A stretch of 64,000 nucleotides of DNA, taken from JBBSNV01 sp964458605. GTDB lineage: Bacteria > Pseudomonadota > Alphaproteobacteria > Reyranellales > JAQSWP01. Below the pieces are notes generated by a model. That model was not told the DNA's origin. It was given only the letters and a program-made list of their open reading frames with translations, and searched no databases. This document shows, one piece after another, positions 51,841 through 59,885 of the stretch; position 1 is the first letter of the stretch; each line of letters starts with the position of its first letter. Both the position numbers and the translations under genes were made by a program. The stretch spans positions 1 to 64,000 of the forward strand of contig CAYWLS010000019.1 in assembly GCA_964458605.1 (NCBI GenBank), in the 5' to 3' direction.

Positions 51841-53031
51841 TCAGCTTTCGAACAGCCGGCCCATCAGGCTACGGCCGGTGCGCGAGCCCAGCCGCGGGCT
51901 GGCCGGCCGTGGCGCGGGGGCCTCTCCGGCGCGGTTCTCCAGCTTCTCGATGCGCCGCGTCAATCGCACGATCGCCCGTTCGGCGGCATTCATCACCAGC
52001 GGGCTGGCTTCGATACCGCGCTGTTCGACCAGCAGCGGCACGGCCTCGCCTGCCTCGTTGCGGCGATCCAGCAGCGTGACGAGCTGCTCGACGATCGCCT
52101 CGCGCAGTCCGGGGATGTCGCCGGCCGGCAGCGCCATCGGGGCGAACGGATCGCCAGCCGGCGGCGCGACCGGTGGCGTCGTTTGTGCGTCCAGCCGCGC
52201 CTGCAGGCGGGCTTCGAGTTCGGCTGCGAGGCGCGACAGGCGCTGCTCGACGATTGGGTCCAGCTCGCGTTGCAGGACGAGCGGCTCGACCGTCGGCGCG
52301 GCTTGCGCCGCCCGGGATTGCGCGCCGCCGTCCAGCGGCCATTCGGCGTCCGCGTTCTCGCCCGCGATCCTCGACCGCTGCTCGAGCGCCTCCAGCCGAC
52401 GGCGCAATTCGTCGTCGATCGGGGCCGCATCGCGGCGCGTCAGCGTATGCAGATGGGCATCCAGCCTGTCGAGACGGTCTTGCAGCGGCTGGAATTGCGC
52501 CTCGGACATGTCCGACGGCGAAGGCCGTTCGGACTCGATTCTGGCCAGGCGCTGCTCGAGCGCCGCCATGCTGGCCGAAAGGGCGCCTTGTTGCTCGGCA
52601 TGGTGCTGCAAAGCTTCGATCGGCTGGCGCACCGCAGCCAGCCCGGCCAGCGCTTCGTCGATGCGGCGGCCGAGCACGGCAATGTCGCGCGCCAGTCCGG
52701 CGGCGCTGGCCACGGTCGCCTTGCCGGTGCGATCGATGCGTTCGAGCAGCGAGTGCTGGGCCTGCTCGATCGCCTGCCGGCCGCGCCGCTCGGCTTCGGC
52801 GTAGATCGATTCCGCGTCGACATGCCTGAAGCGCGGCATGCCGGCGACGCCGATCTCCGAGGCGACCACCGTGAGCGACTGTTCCAGCGCCCCCAGCCGC
52901 TCGGCCAATTGCGACAGCGGTCGCGACGGATCCTGCGCGGCGCCGACCGGTGCGAAGCTGGCGCCCGGCGAGGCCTCGTCGCCAGCTCGCGCCGATCCGC
53001 GCCCGGACTGATTTTGCAAATCCACAGCCAT
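51841..53031 (-). CDS. Coiled-coil protein next to the PodJ-like gene
   Basis: This 396-residue protein is predicted to be almost entirely helical and cytoplasmic, with heptad-rich segments such as LSQLAERLGALEQSLTVVAS, LEQRLARIESERP and LRRRLEALEQRSR. It has no membrane helix or catalytic motif. The conserved-looking island MPRFRHVDAESIYAEAE may be a protein-binding site, and a basic C-terminus ends SLMGRLFES. It lies upstream of the PodJ-like gene on the same strand, 114 bases apart. I infer that the two supply the cytoplasmic coiled coil and membrane/periplasmic parts of a polarity complex. Confidence 0.75.
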   Translation of the reverse strand: MAVDLQNQSGRGSARAGDEASPGASFAPVGAAQDPSRPLSQLAERLGALEQSLTVVASEIGVAGMPRFRHVDAESIYAEAERRGRQAIEQAQHSLLERIDRTGKATVASAAGLARDIAVLGRRIDEALAGLAAVRQPIEALQHHAEQQGALSASMAALEQRLARIESERPSPSDMSEAQFQPLQDRLDRLDAHLHTLTRRDAAPIDDELRRRLEALEQRSRIAGENADAEWPLDGGAQSRAAQAAPTVEPLVLQRELDPIVEQRLSRLAAELEARLQARLDAQTTPPVAPPAGDPFAPMALPAGDIPGLREAIVEQLVTLLDRRNEAGEAVPLLVEQRGIEASPLVMNAAERAIVRLTRRIEKLENRAGEAPAPRPASPRLGSRTGRSLMGRLFES

Positions 53032-53161
53032 GACCGAAGCCGCCGCTCCCACGCCGCGTCGATAGCATTAGGCAATCGACAGGTTTCTGGATGAAACCAT
53101 GGCTGCGGTCGGGATGCCAGTGGGCTGATCACATTTACGACAGGGCTCCTGCCAAGGCCGG

Positions 53162-54217
53162 TCAGGGCACGCGCAGGCGATGCGCCAGGATCAGGCTCAG
53201 GGTCAGCAGGGTCAGGGCGCCGGCCTGGTGCAGGGTGGCGACCGCTACCGGCACGCCCAGCAGCAGGGTGGATATGCCCAGCCCAAGCTGGATCAGCGCC
53301 ATCAGCGCCACCGCATTGGCCGCCATGCGGGCGGGGTGGCTGAGGCGTGGCGTCTTGCGGATGCGCCACCACAGCAGCAGCGCCAGCAGCACCGCCGCTT
53401 CGGCCAGACAGCGGTGCTGGAACTGCACCATGGTCTGGTTCTCGAAATGGTTGAGGAAGCCCAGTTGCGGATCGTACGCGCCCGGCGGCAGGAAATAGCC
53501 GGACATGTCGGGGAAGGTCTCGTGCACCAGCCCGGCGTGGAGACCGGCGACGAAGGCGCCCGAGATCATCACGAAGAAGATATAGCCGGCATAGGCGCAG
53601 ACCAGCCGGTAACCCGGTCGCGCCGGCCGCACGCGCTGCTCGATCAGGCCGAGCGCGGTCCACACGATGTAAGCGTAGATCGTCACGGCGGTGCCCAGAT
53701 GCAGCGCCAGCCGGTACTGGCTGACGCTGGGCCGGTCGACCAGGCCGCTTTCCACCATGAACCAGCCGATCGCGCCCTGCAGCCCGCCCAGCAGCAGCAT
53801 TGCGACCAGATGCGGCACCAGCTTCTTCGGCACGTAGCGCTTCCACAGGAACCACACCATCGGCACGAAGAAGGCCAGGCCGATCAGCCGGCCCAGCACG
53901 CGATGGATGAATTCGAGCCAGAAGATGTGCTGGAACTGCAGCAGGCTCATGCCTTCGTTGAGCTGCCTGTATTCGGGTGACTGCTGGTACTTGGCGAATT
54001 CGCTCTGCCAGGCGTCCAGCGACAGCGGCGGGATCCAGCCGGTGAACGGCTTCCACTCGACGATCGACAGGCCCGATTCGGTAAGCCGCGTCAGCGCGCC
54101 GATCACCGTCATCAGAAAGATCATGGCGGCGACCACGAACAGCCAGCGCGCGATCGCCCGCTTGCGCGCGGGAATCGGCGATGGATCGGCCAGTGGCAGG
54201 GCGGCGAGATCGGTCAT
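53162..54217 (-). CDS. ctaA: Heme A synthase (CtaA/COX15)
   Basis: This 351-residue enzyme converts heme O to heme A for aa3-type cytochrome oxidases. It has eight hydrophobic helices with the conserved histidines in LQFQHIFWLEFIHRVLGR, ALHLGTAV, QFQHRCLAEA and TLHQAGALTLL. Other landmarks are LTRLTESGLSIVEWKPFTG and SGAFVAGLHAG. Its length matches the proteobacterial type. It is divergent from the large flavoprotein, with 195 bases between starts. Confidence 0.95.
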   Translation of the reverse strand: MTDLAALPLADPSPIPARKRAIARWLFVVAAMIFLMTVIGALTRLTESGLSIVEWKPFTGWIPPLSLDAWQSEFAKYQQSPEYRQLNEGMSLLQFQHIFWLEFIHRVLGRLIGLAFFVPMVWFLWKRYVPKKLVPHLVAMLLLGGLQGAIGWFMVESGLVDRPSVSQYRLALHLGTAVTIYAYIVWTALGLIEQRVRPARPGYRLVCAYAGYIFFVMISGAFVAGLHAGLVHETFPDMSGYFLPPGAYDPQLGFLNHFENQTMVQFQHRCLAEAAVLLALLLWWRIRKTPRLSHPARMAANAVALMALIQLGLGISTLLLGVPVAVATLHQAGALTLLTLSLILAHRLRVP

Positions 54218-54412
54218 GTTTCGATGGCCAAGGAATAAGGGAAAACGGCGCAAAATCCCGGGGAATTTTTGCGACAGATGGTCGCCCTGAGCCGTCCGAT
54301 CCGGGGCCGTGGCGCGCTGGACACGGCGCGGCGATAATGCCAAAAAACTCGCCCTTGCCGATCGGGAATATGTCCCGCATGCCGGCAAATCCCTGTCGCA
54401 ATTGTGGTTGCC

Positions 54413-57400
54413 ATGGCCGATCTGGCGCTCAAGCACGGACTGACTTTCGCCGATCTCTACGCGCGCGAGGGGCTGGTGCGCCTCGATGCCGCCTTCGTCG
54501 GCTGGCTGCGCGGCGCCGATGTCGAGCTGCACAACCGCCTGATGGCCGGTCGGGCCGATCCCCGCGCCCTGGAGAACAAGGACCAGTCGGCGCTGCTGAT
54601 CGCGCTGGCGCCGCACCTGGAAGACTTCCTGGCCGATCTGTTCGGCGTCGGCGCCGAGGCCAAGGCATTGCGCGCCGTCCACCAGGCGCTGGCGCCGCTC
54701 TACGATTGCAAGCGGCTGTTCGTGCAGCGCCAGGCGGCCAAGGCGGTGAAACCCGGCGAAGCCGACAGCATCGACGCCGATGCGATGCTGGCCGCGCTGG
54801 GCATGCGGCCGCCGGCCGACAACGGCGATCTCGATGCCTGGGAACTGGCCTTCGCCCGTCAATGGGCCGGCTGGATGGTCGACGAGGGCGGCAACGCCGA
54901 GCCTCTGGCCAAGGCGCTGCGCTATGCTGGCTGGGCGCTGCACGCGCCGGCCGGCAAGGCGCGCCATCGCAAAGGCATCCTGTTCAAGGCGCCGCACAAG
55001 CTCGACTTCAACCGGCTGGTGCCGGTCGAGACCGAAATGGTCCATGGCGTGACGCAGATGCGCCTGCCGCGGCCGATGTGGCGTCAGCGCGACGGCTTCG
55101 GCCTGACCGATGCCGGCTTCGATCTGAGCCGCGCGCTCGACAACGCGCAGTACTGCATCTACTGCCACAACCAGGGCAAGGATTCCTGCTCGCGCGGCCT
55201 GCCCGACCGCAAGGCCGGCGGCTACGCCAAGAGCCCGTTCGGCGTCACCCTGGCCGGCTGTCCGCTCGAGGAAAAGATTTCCGAGATGAACCTGGTCAAG
55301 GCCGACGGCTATTCGATCGGCGCCCTGGCCATCGTCGCGGTCGACAACCCGCTGTGCGCCGCCACCGGCCATCGCATCTGCAACGACTGCATGAAGGCCT
55401 GCATCTACCAGAAGCAGGAGCCGGTCGACATCCCGCAGATCGAGACCCGCACCTTGAAGGACGTGCTGAGCCTGCCCTGGGGCTTCGAGATCTATTCGCT
55501 GCTGACGCGCTGGAACCCGCTCGACCTGGCCCGTCCGCTGCCGCGCGAAGAAAGCGGCCGCACGGTGCTGGTGGTCGGGCTGGGCCCGGCCGGCTTCAAC
55601 CTGTCGCATCACCTGATGAACGATGGCCATCACGTGGTGGCGATCGACGGGCTGAAGATCGAGCCGCTCGACCCCAAGGTGTCGGGCGTCGATGTCGCCG
55701 GCCAGCGCACCGCCTTCGCGCCGATCCGCTCGATGGAGCAGATCGCCGAGAATTTGGACGAGCGCACCATGGCCGGCTTCGGCGGCGTCGCCGAATACGG
55801 CATCACCGTGCGCTGGGACAAGAACTTCCTGAAGATCGTGCGCCTGCTGCTGGAGCGGCGTGCCCAATTCGCCATGACCGGCGGCGTGCGCTTCGGCGGC
55901 ACCGTCGGCATCGAGAGCGCCTTCGCCATGGGCTTCGACCACATCGCGCTGTGCGCCGGCGCCGGCAAGCCGACCTACGTGACCATGCCCAACGGGCTGG
56001 CGCGCGGCGTGCGCCAGGCATCCGATTTCCTGATGGCGCTGCAGCTCACCGGCGCGGCCAAGAAGGATTCGCTGGCCAATCTGCAACTGCGCCTGCCGGT
56101 GGTGGTGATCGGCGGCGGCCTGACCGCGATCGACACCGCCACCGAATCGCTGGCCTATTATGCGGTGCAGGTCGAGAAATTCCTCAGCCGCTTCGAGACC
56201 CTGGCGCAGGAGAAGGGCGAGGAAGCCGCCCGCGCCGCCTGGAGCGAGGAGGAGCGGGCGATCGGCGACGAATTCATCGCCCATGCCCGCGCCATCCGCG
56301 CCGAGCGCGATGCCGCTGCGCGCGAGGGCCGGCCGCCCCGGCTGGCCGAGCTGATCGATTCGTGGGGCGGCGTGACGGTGGCCTATCGCCGGCGCCTGAT
56401 CGATTCGCCGTCCTATACCTTGAACCACGAGGAAGTGCACAAGGCGCTGGAAGAGGGCATAAGCTTCGCCGAGAACGTCACGCCCGTGGCGGTCGAGATC
56501 GATCGCTTCGGCCATGCCGCCGCGCTCAAGGTGCAGGTGCGCGAGGGCGAGGCGGTGCACGATCGCACTTTGTCGGCGCGCGCCATCCTGGTGGCGGCCG
56601 GCACCCAGCCCAACACCGTGCTGGGCCGCGAGGATCCCGATCACGTCGAACTCGACGGCAAATATTTCCAGGCCTTCGACGAAGACGGCAACAAGGTCAC
56701 GCCCGAGCGCATCGCCAAGCCGCAGGCGGTGCGGGTGCTGATGCATATCGCGCCGGACGGAAGGGCGGTGTCGTTCTTTGGCGACCTGCACCCGTCCTTC
56801 GCCGGCAATGTCGTCAAGGCGATGGCCAGCACCAAGCAGGGCCATCCGGTGGTGTCGCGCATGCTGGCGCGCCTGCCGGCGGTATCGGGCGATCCGCGCG
56901 CGCTGCTGGCCCGGGTCAATGCCGAATGGCGCGCCACGGTGCATGCGGTCAATCGCCTGACGCCGACCATCGTCGAGGTGGTGGTCAGGGCGCCGGCGGC
57001 GGCGCGGGCCTTCGCGCCCGGCCAGTTCTATCGCCTGCAGAATTTCGAGACGCTCTCCCGGCGGTCCAACGCCACCAGCCTGACTATGGAAGGCCTGGCG
57101 CTGACCGGCGCCTGGGTCGATCGCGAGCAGGGCCTGCTGTCGACCATCGTGCTGGAGATGGGCGGCTCGTCGGATCTGTGCGCGCTGCTGAAGCCGGGCG
57201 AACCGGTGATCCTGATGGGCCCGACCGGCGCGCCGACCGAGATTCCCCAAGGCGAAAGCGTGGTGCTGGTGGGCGGCGGGCTGGGCAACGCGGTGCTGTT
57301 CTCGATCGGCCAGGCGCTGCGCGCGGCGGGCTGCAAGGTGCTGTATTTCGCCGGCTACAAGCGCGTGATCGACCGCTACAAGGTCGAGGAGATCGAGCGC

Positions 57401-57898
57401 GCCGCCGATGTCGTGGTGTGGTGCTGCGACGAGGCGCCGGGATTTCCCGCCACGCGGCCGGCCGACAAGACGGTGGTGGCCAATATCGTCGAGGCGATGC
57501 GGCGCTACGCAGCCGGCGAGCTGGGCGAACAGCCGATCCCGTTCGACACCATGGACCGCATCATCGCCATCGGCTCGGACGGCATGATGAACGCGGTGGC
57601 ACAGGCGCGGCATGGCGTGCTCAAGCCGTTCGCCAAGCCGCAGCACGTGGCGATCGGCTCGATCAACTCGCCGATGCAGTGCATGATGAAGGAAATCTGC
57701 GCCCAGTGCCTGCAGCGCCATGTCGATCCGCGCACCGGGCAGGAGACCATCGTGTTCTCCTGCTTCAACCAGGACCAGCCGCTCGACCAGGTCGACTTCG
57801 CCGGCCTGCGCCAGCGCCTGACCCAGAACGGCGCGCAGGAGAAGCTCACCGCGCAGTGGATCGACCGCGCGCTCAAGCTGAGCGGGCTGCGCGACTAG
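54413..57898 (+). CDS. Large GltD/PyrK-like FAD- and Fe-S-containing oxidoreductase
   Basis: This 1161-residue protein combines several modules. Residues 1-190 are an unassigned helical domain. A Cys-rich GltD-like N-terminal Fe-S region follows (C248, C251, C259, C283 and C315-C329, with CIYCHNQGKDSC and CNDCMKACIY). Next is a FAD/NAD(P) oxidoreductase with two Rossmann motifs (VVGLGPAGFNLS near 385, VVIGGGLTAIDTA near 562). A C-terminal flavodoxin-reductase/PyrK-like domain (PGQFYRLQNFE near 868, VLVGGGLGNAVL near 952) ends in a Cys cluster (MKEICAQCLQRHV, then SCFNQ). It resembles electron-bifurcating or NADH:ferredoxin-type assemblies in one chain. ATG 54413 is chosen over GTG 54404. Confidence 0.85.
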   Translation: MADLALKHGLTFADLYAREGLVRLDAAFVGWLRGADVELHNRLMAGRADPRALENKDQSALLIALAPHLEDFLADLFGVGAEAKALRAVHQALAPLYDCKRLFVQRQAAKAVKPGEADSIDADAMLAALGMRPPADNGDLDAWELAFARQWAGWMVDEGGNAEPLAKALRYAGWALHAPAGKARHRKGILFKAPHKLDFNRLVPVETEMVHGVTQMRLPRPMWRQRDGFGLTDAGFDLSRALDNAQYCIYCHNQGKDSCSRGLPDRKAGGYAKSPFGVTLAGCPLEEKISEMNLVKADGYSIGALAIVAVDNPLCAATGHRICNDCMKACIYQKQEPVDIPQIETRTLKDVLSLPWGFEIYSLLTRWNPLDLARPLPREESGRTVLVVGLGPAGFNLSHHLMNDGHHVVAIDGLKIEPLDPKVSGVDVAGQRTAFAPIRSMEQIAENLDERTMAGFGGVAEYGITVRWDKNFLKIVRLLLERRAQFAMTGGVRFGGTVGIESAFAMGFDHIALCAGAGKPTYVTMPNGLARGVRQASDFLMALQLTGAAKKDSLANLQLRLPVVVIGGGLTAIDTATESLAYYAVQVEKFLSRFETLAQEKGEEAARAAWSEEERAIGDEFIAHARAIRAERDAAAREGRPPRLAELIDSWGGVTVAYRRRLIDSPSYTLNHEEVHKALEEGISFAENVTPVAVEIDRFGHAAALKVQVREGEAVHDRTLSARAILVAAGTQPNTVLGREDPDHVELDGKYFQAFDEDGNKVTPERIAKPQAVRVLMHIAPDGRAVSFFGDLHPSFAGNVVKAMASTKQGHPVVSRMLARLPAVSGDPRALLARVNAEWRATVHAVNRLTPTIVEVVVRAPAAARAFAPGQFYRLQNFETLSRRSNATSLTMEGLALTGAWVDREQGLLSTIVLEMGGSSDLCALLKPGEPVILMGPTGAPTEIPQGESVVLVGGGLGNAVLFSIGQALRAAGCKVLYFAGYKRVIDRYKVEEIERAADVVVWCCDEAPGFPATRPADKTVVANIVEAMRRYAAGELGEQPIPFDTMDRIIAIGSDGMMNAVAQARHGVLKPFAKPQHVAIGSINSPMQCMMKEICAQCLQRHVDPRTGQETIVFSCFNQDQPLDQVDFAGLRQRLTQNGAQEKLTAQWIDRALKLSGLRD

Positions 57899-57994
57899 TC
57901 GCTGCGGCGTCGCCGACCGGCCAGCCATGCACGACGTCCGTGGCAGGCCGGCCGGTTCCTTGGCAGAGTGCAGCATCCGTTTGAGGGAGCTGCC

Positions 57995-58297
57995 ATGAGC
58001 GAGGATCGTCCGGAAGCCAAGGGCACCGTGCAGGTCGAGACCGAGCGGGTGAAAGTCACCGAGTGGCGCTTCCCGCCGCGCGGCCATACCGGCTGGCACC
58101 GCCACGGCATGGATTACGTCGTGGTGCCGATCACCAGCGGCAACCTGACCATCTTCGACGGCAAGGCCACCCATGTCGCGCCGCTCAGCCAGGGCGTGGC
58201 CTATGCCCGGCAGATCGGCGTCGAGCACGACGTGATCAACGACAACGATTTCGAATTCGTGTTCGTCGAGATCGAGCTGAAGGGCAGCGAAGGCTAG
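57995..58297 (+). CDS. Single-domain cupin
   Basis: This 100-residue protein is a small cupin with the first metal motif GHTGWHRHGMDYVV (two His and a downstream Asp/Glu) and a second half ending GVEHDVINDND. It probably binds a divalent metal and a small organic ligand or sugar-derived acid. A GAGGGAG site fixes the start. It follows the flavoprotein by 96 bases, and its stop overlaps the end of the convergent AhpD-like gene by four bases. Confidence 0.85.
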   Translation: MSEDRPEAKGTVQVETERVKVTEWRFPPRGHTGWHRHGMDYVVVPITSGNLTIFDGKATHVAPLSQGVAYARQIGVEHDVINDNDFEFVFVEIELKGSEG

Positions 58298-58839
58298 CTA
58301 GGAAACGTCGGCGCGGCGGGCTCGTTGGCGATGCCAAAGGCGCCGATCATATACGAGATCAGGTGATAGAAGCCGCACAGCGCCACCAGCTCGACCAGCT
58401 GGGCGGCGCTGTAATGCGACTGCAGCTCGGCGTAAAGCGCATAGTCGACCTTGGCGCTGGCATGCAGCGCATCCGCCAGGCGCAGGATCGCTTGTTCTTG
58501 GTCGGTCCAGATCGCGGCATTGGCCGCGCCGCCGACGGTGGCGGCGATCTGCGCCGGCGTGAATTTCGCTGCCTCGGCGAAGATCTGCACATGCACGCCC
58601 CACTCGTATTCGGCGCGGCACAGCGCCGTGGTGCGCAGGATGGCGATCTCGCGCTGGCGCAACGACAGGCTGCCTCTGTCGAGCAAGCCGCCTTGCCGCA
58701 CCCGGTCCAGCACGCGCGGGTTATGGGCGATGGTGCGGAACAGCGCCAAGGGCTGCGGCATGCCGAAGGTCATTTTGTCCAGCACGGCTGCGGCCTCGGC
58801 GGGATAGGGCGGCTCGAGCGGCGCCAGGCGGTTGGCCAT
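58294..58839 (-). CDS. Carboxymuconolactone decarboxylase/AhpD-family protein
   Basis: This 181-residue protein has the CMD/AhpD helical fold. The usual ExxC...CxxxH active site reads LCRAEYEWGVHVQIF: one cysteine and the histidine remain, while the second cysteine is Glu/Tyr. It may therefore not be a disulfide peroxidase. Aspects such as TALCRAEYEWGVH and QIAATVGGA are close to the gamma-carboxymuconolactone decarboxylase subgroup. It is divergent from the HxlR regulator and likely its target. Confidence 0.83.
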   Translation of the reverse strand: MANRLAPLEPPYPAEAAAVLDKMTFGMPQPLALFRTIAHNPRVLDRVRQGGLLDRGSLSLRQREIAILRTTALCRAEYEWGVHVQIFAEAAKFTPAQIAATVGGAANAAIWTDQEQAILRLADALHASAKVDYALYAELQSHYSAAQLVELVALCGFYHLISYMIGAFGIANEPAAPTFPS

Positions 58840-58851
58840 GACGGATTCTCC

Positions 58852-58892
58852 TGCTATTGTTTCGATAGCATATTGCTACACAAATAGTAGCA
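58852..58892. promoter_or_regulatory. Two matched operators in the HxlR/CMD divergent gap
   Basis: TGCTAT-N7-ATAGCA (58852-58870) and TGCTAC-N7-GTAGCA (58874-58892) are perfect 6-bp inverted repeats of the same consensus. Their centres are 22 bp apart, two helical turns. They fill the 63-base gap between the divergent starts, as expected for HxlR dimers controlling both genes. Confidence 0.78.
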
Positions 58893-58902
58893 CAAGGAGA
58901 AC

Positions 58903-59229
58903 ATGGCCACGCCATTGCCCGGCCGCAGGGTGCGCGGCTCCCGGAGCGGCCCGCCGCTCATGGCGGCGCTCGACCTGCTGGGCCGGCGCTGGCTGCTGCG
59001 CATCGTCTGGGAATTGCGCGACGAGGCGCTGACCTTCCGCACCCTGGCGGCGCGCTGCGGCGGCGTCTCGCCTACCGTGCTGAACGCGCGGCTGGCCGAG
59101 TTGCGCGAAGCCGGGCTGGTCGAGGCAGCCGACGGCTATGCCCTGACCACACGAGGGCGCGCCCTGGTCCGCGCCTTGATGCCGCTCATGGGCTGGGCCG
59201 AGGACTGGGCCAAGGAAAGCAAACCATGA
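58903..59229 (+). CDS. HxlR-family transcriptional regulator
   Basis: This 108-residue winged-helix protein belongs to the HxlR family of redox- or electrophile-sensing repressors. The core GRRWLLRIVWELRDEALTFRTLAARCGGVSPT (split over residues 27-58) shows the helix-turn-helix, with C52 in a position that could sense thiol reagents. AAGGAG is upstream. Its stop overlaps the NUDIX start (ATGA), so the two genes are co-translated. The matched operators next to it suggest autoregulation and control of the CMD gene. Confidence 0.9.
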   Translation: MATPLPGRRVRGSRSGPPLMAALDLLGRRWLLRIVWELRDEALTFRTLAARCGGVSPTVLNARLAELREAGLVEAADGYALTTRGRALVRALMPLMGWAEDWAKESKP

Positions 59230-59630
59230 CCGCCTTGCGCTATCCGGTGTCGATCAAGGGCGTGATGGCGATCGACGGGCGCATCCCCCTGCTGTTCAAC
59301 GAGCGCCAGGAATGGGAGCTGCCGGGCGGCCGACTGGAGCCCGGCGAGCAGCCCGAGCGGGCGCTGGTGCGCGAGATCGCCGAGGAGATGGGGCTGGACG
59401 TGGCGTGCGGCCCGATCCTGGATTGCTGGCTCTACGACGTGCTGGACCAGGGCCGGTCTCGGGGCCAGGTGCTGATTGTCACCTATGCCTGCCGGTTGCT
59501 GCGGCCGGGCGTGCCGGCGGTATCGTCCGAGCACAAGGAGCTGCGCCTGTTCGCCCCGCAGTTCATCGACCGGCTGCCCATGCCGGCGGGCTATCTGGCG
59601 TCGATCCGCCGTTTTCTAGAGATTGGTTAA
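59226..59630 (+). CDS. NUDIX hydrolase
   Basis: This 134-residue protein contains a complete Nudix box, GGRLEPGEQPERALVREIAEEMGL (residues 35-58; shown by GGRLEPGE and REIAEEMG), which binds divalent metal for hydrolysis of a nucleoside diphosphate-linked substrate. The substrate cannot be told from sequence. It overlaps the HxlR stop by four bases and forms an operon with it. Confidence 0.9.
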   Translation: MTALRYPVSIKGVMAIDGRIPLLFNERQEWELPGGRLEPGEQPERALVREIAEEMGLDVACGPILDCWLYDVLDQGRSRGQVLIVTYACRLLRPGVPAVSSEHKELRLFAPQFIDRLPMPAGYLASIRRFLEIG

Positions 59631-59885
59631 GAGGTTGTGATTACTCGATAATTCAGAACTCGCAATTAAATTAAATAGAACGGATAGCCAATCTCCTGGA
59701 GCCGACGCCGTCCATGTTCGTTTGTCTGGCAATGGATTTACCGAACGCCAGGTGCGTGAATGCCTGGACGAAGGCGTGAGATCGGTATCGGGCTGACCCT
59801 TAAACCTATGCGTCAACCGACGTAAGCTTGGCGTCAGCGGCCGCTCTTAGGCTGACCGCTTCCTTGGGGCACAAGGAGGTTCGCG

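Noticed and set aside
53162..58228. A 1688-codon open frame antisense to the flavoprotein and continuing into ctaA
   Set aside because: Only the ctaA part (53162-54217) is protein-like. The rest is an open antisense frame created by GC-rich codon usage opposite a real gene, rich in His, Gln, Asp and Arg with no domain pattern.
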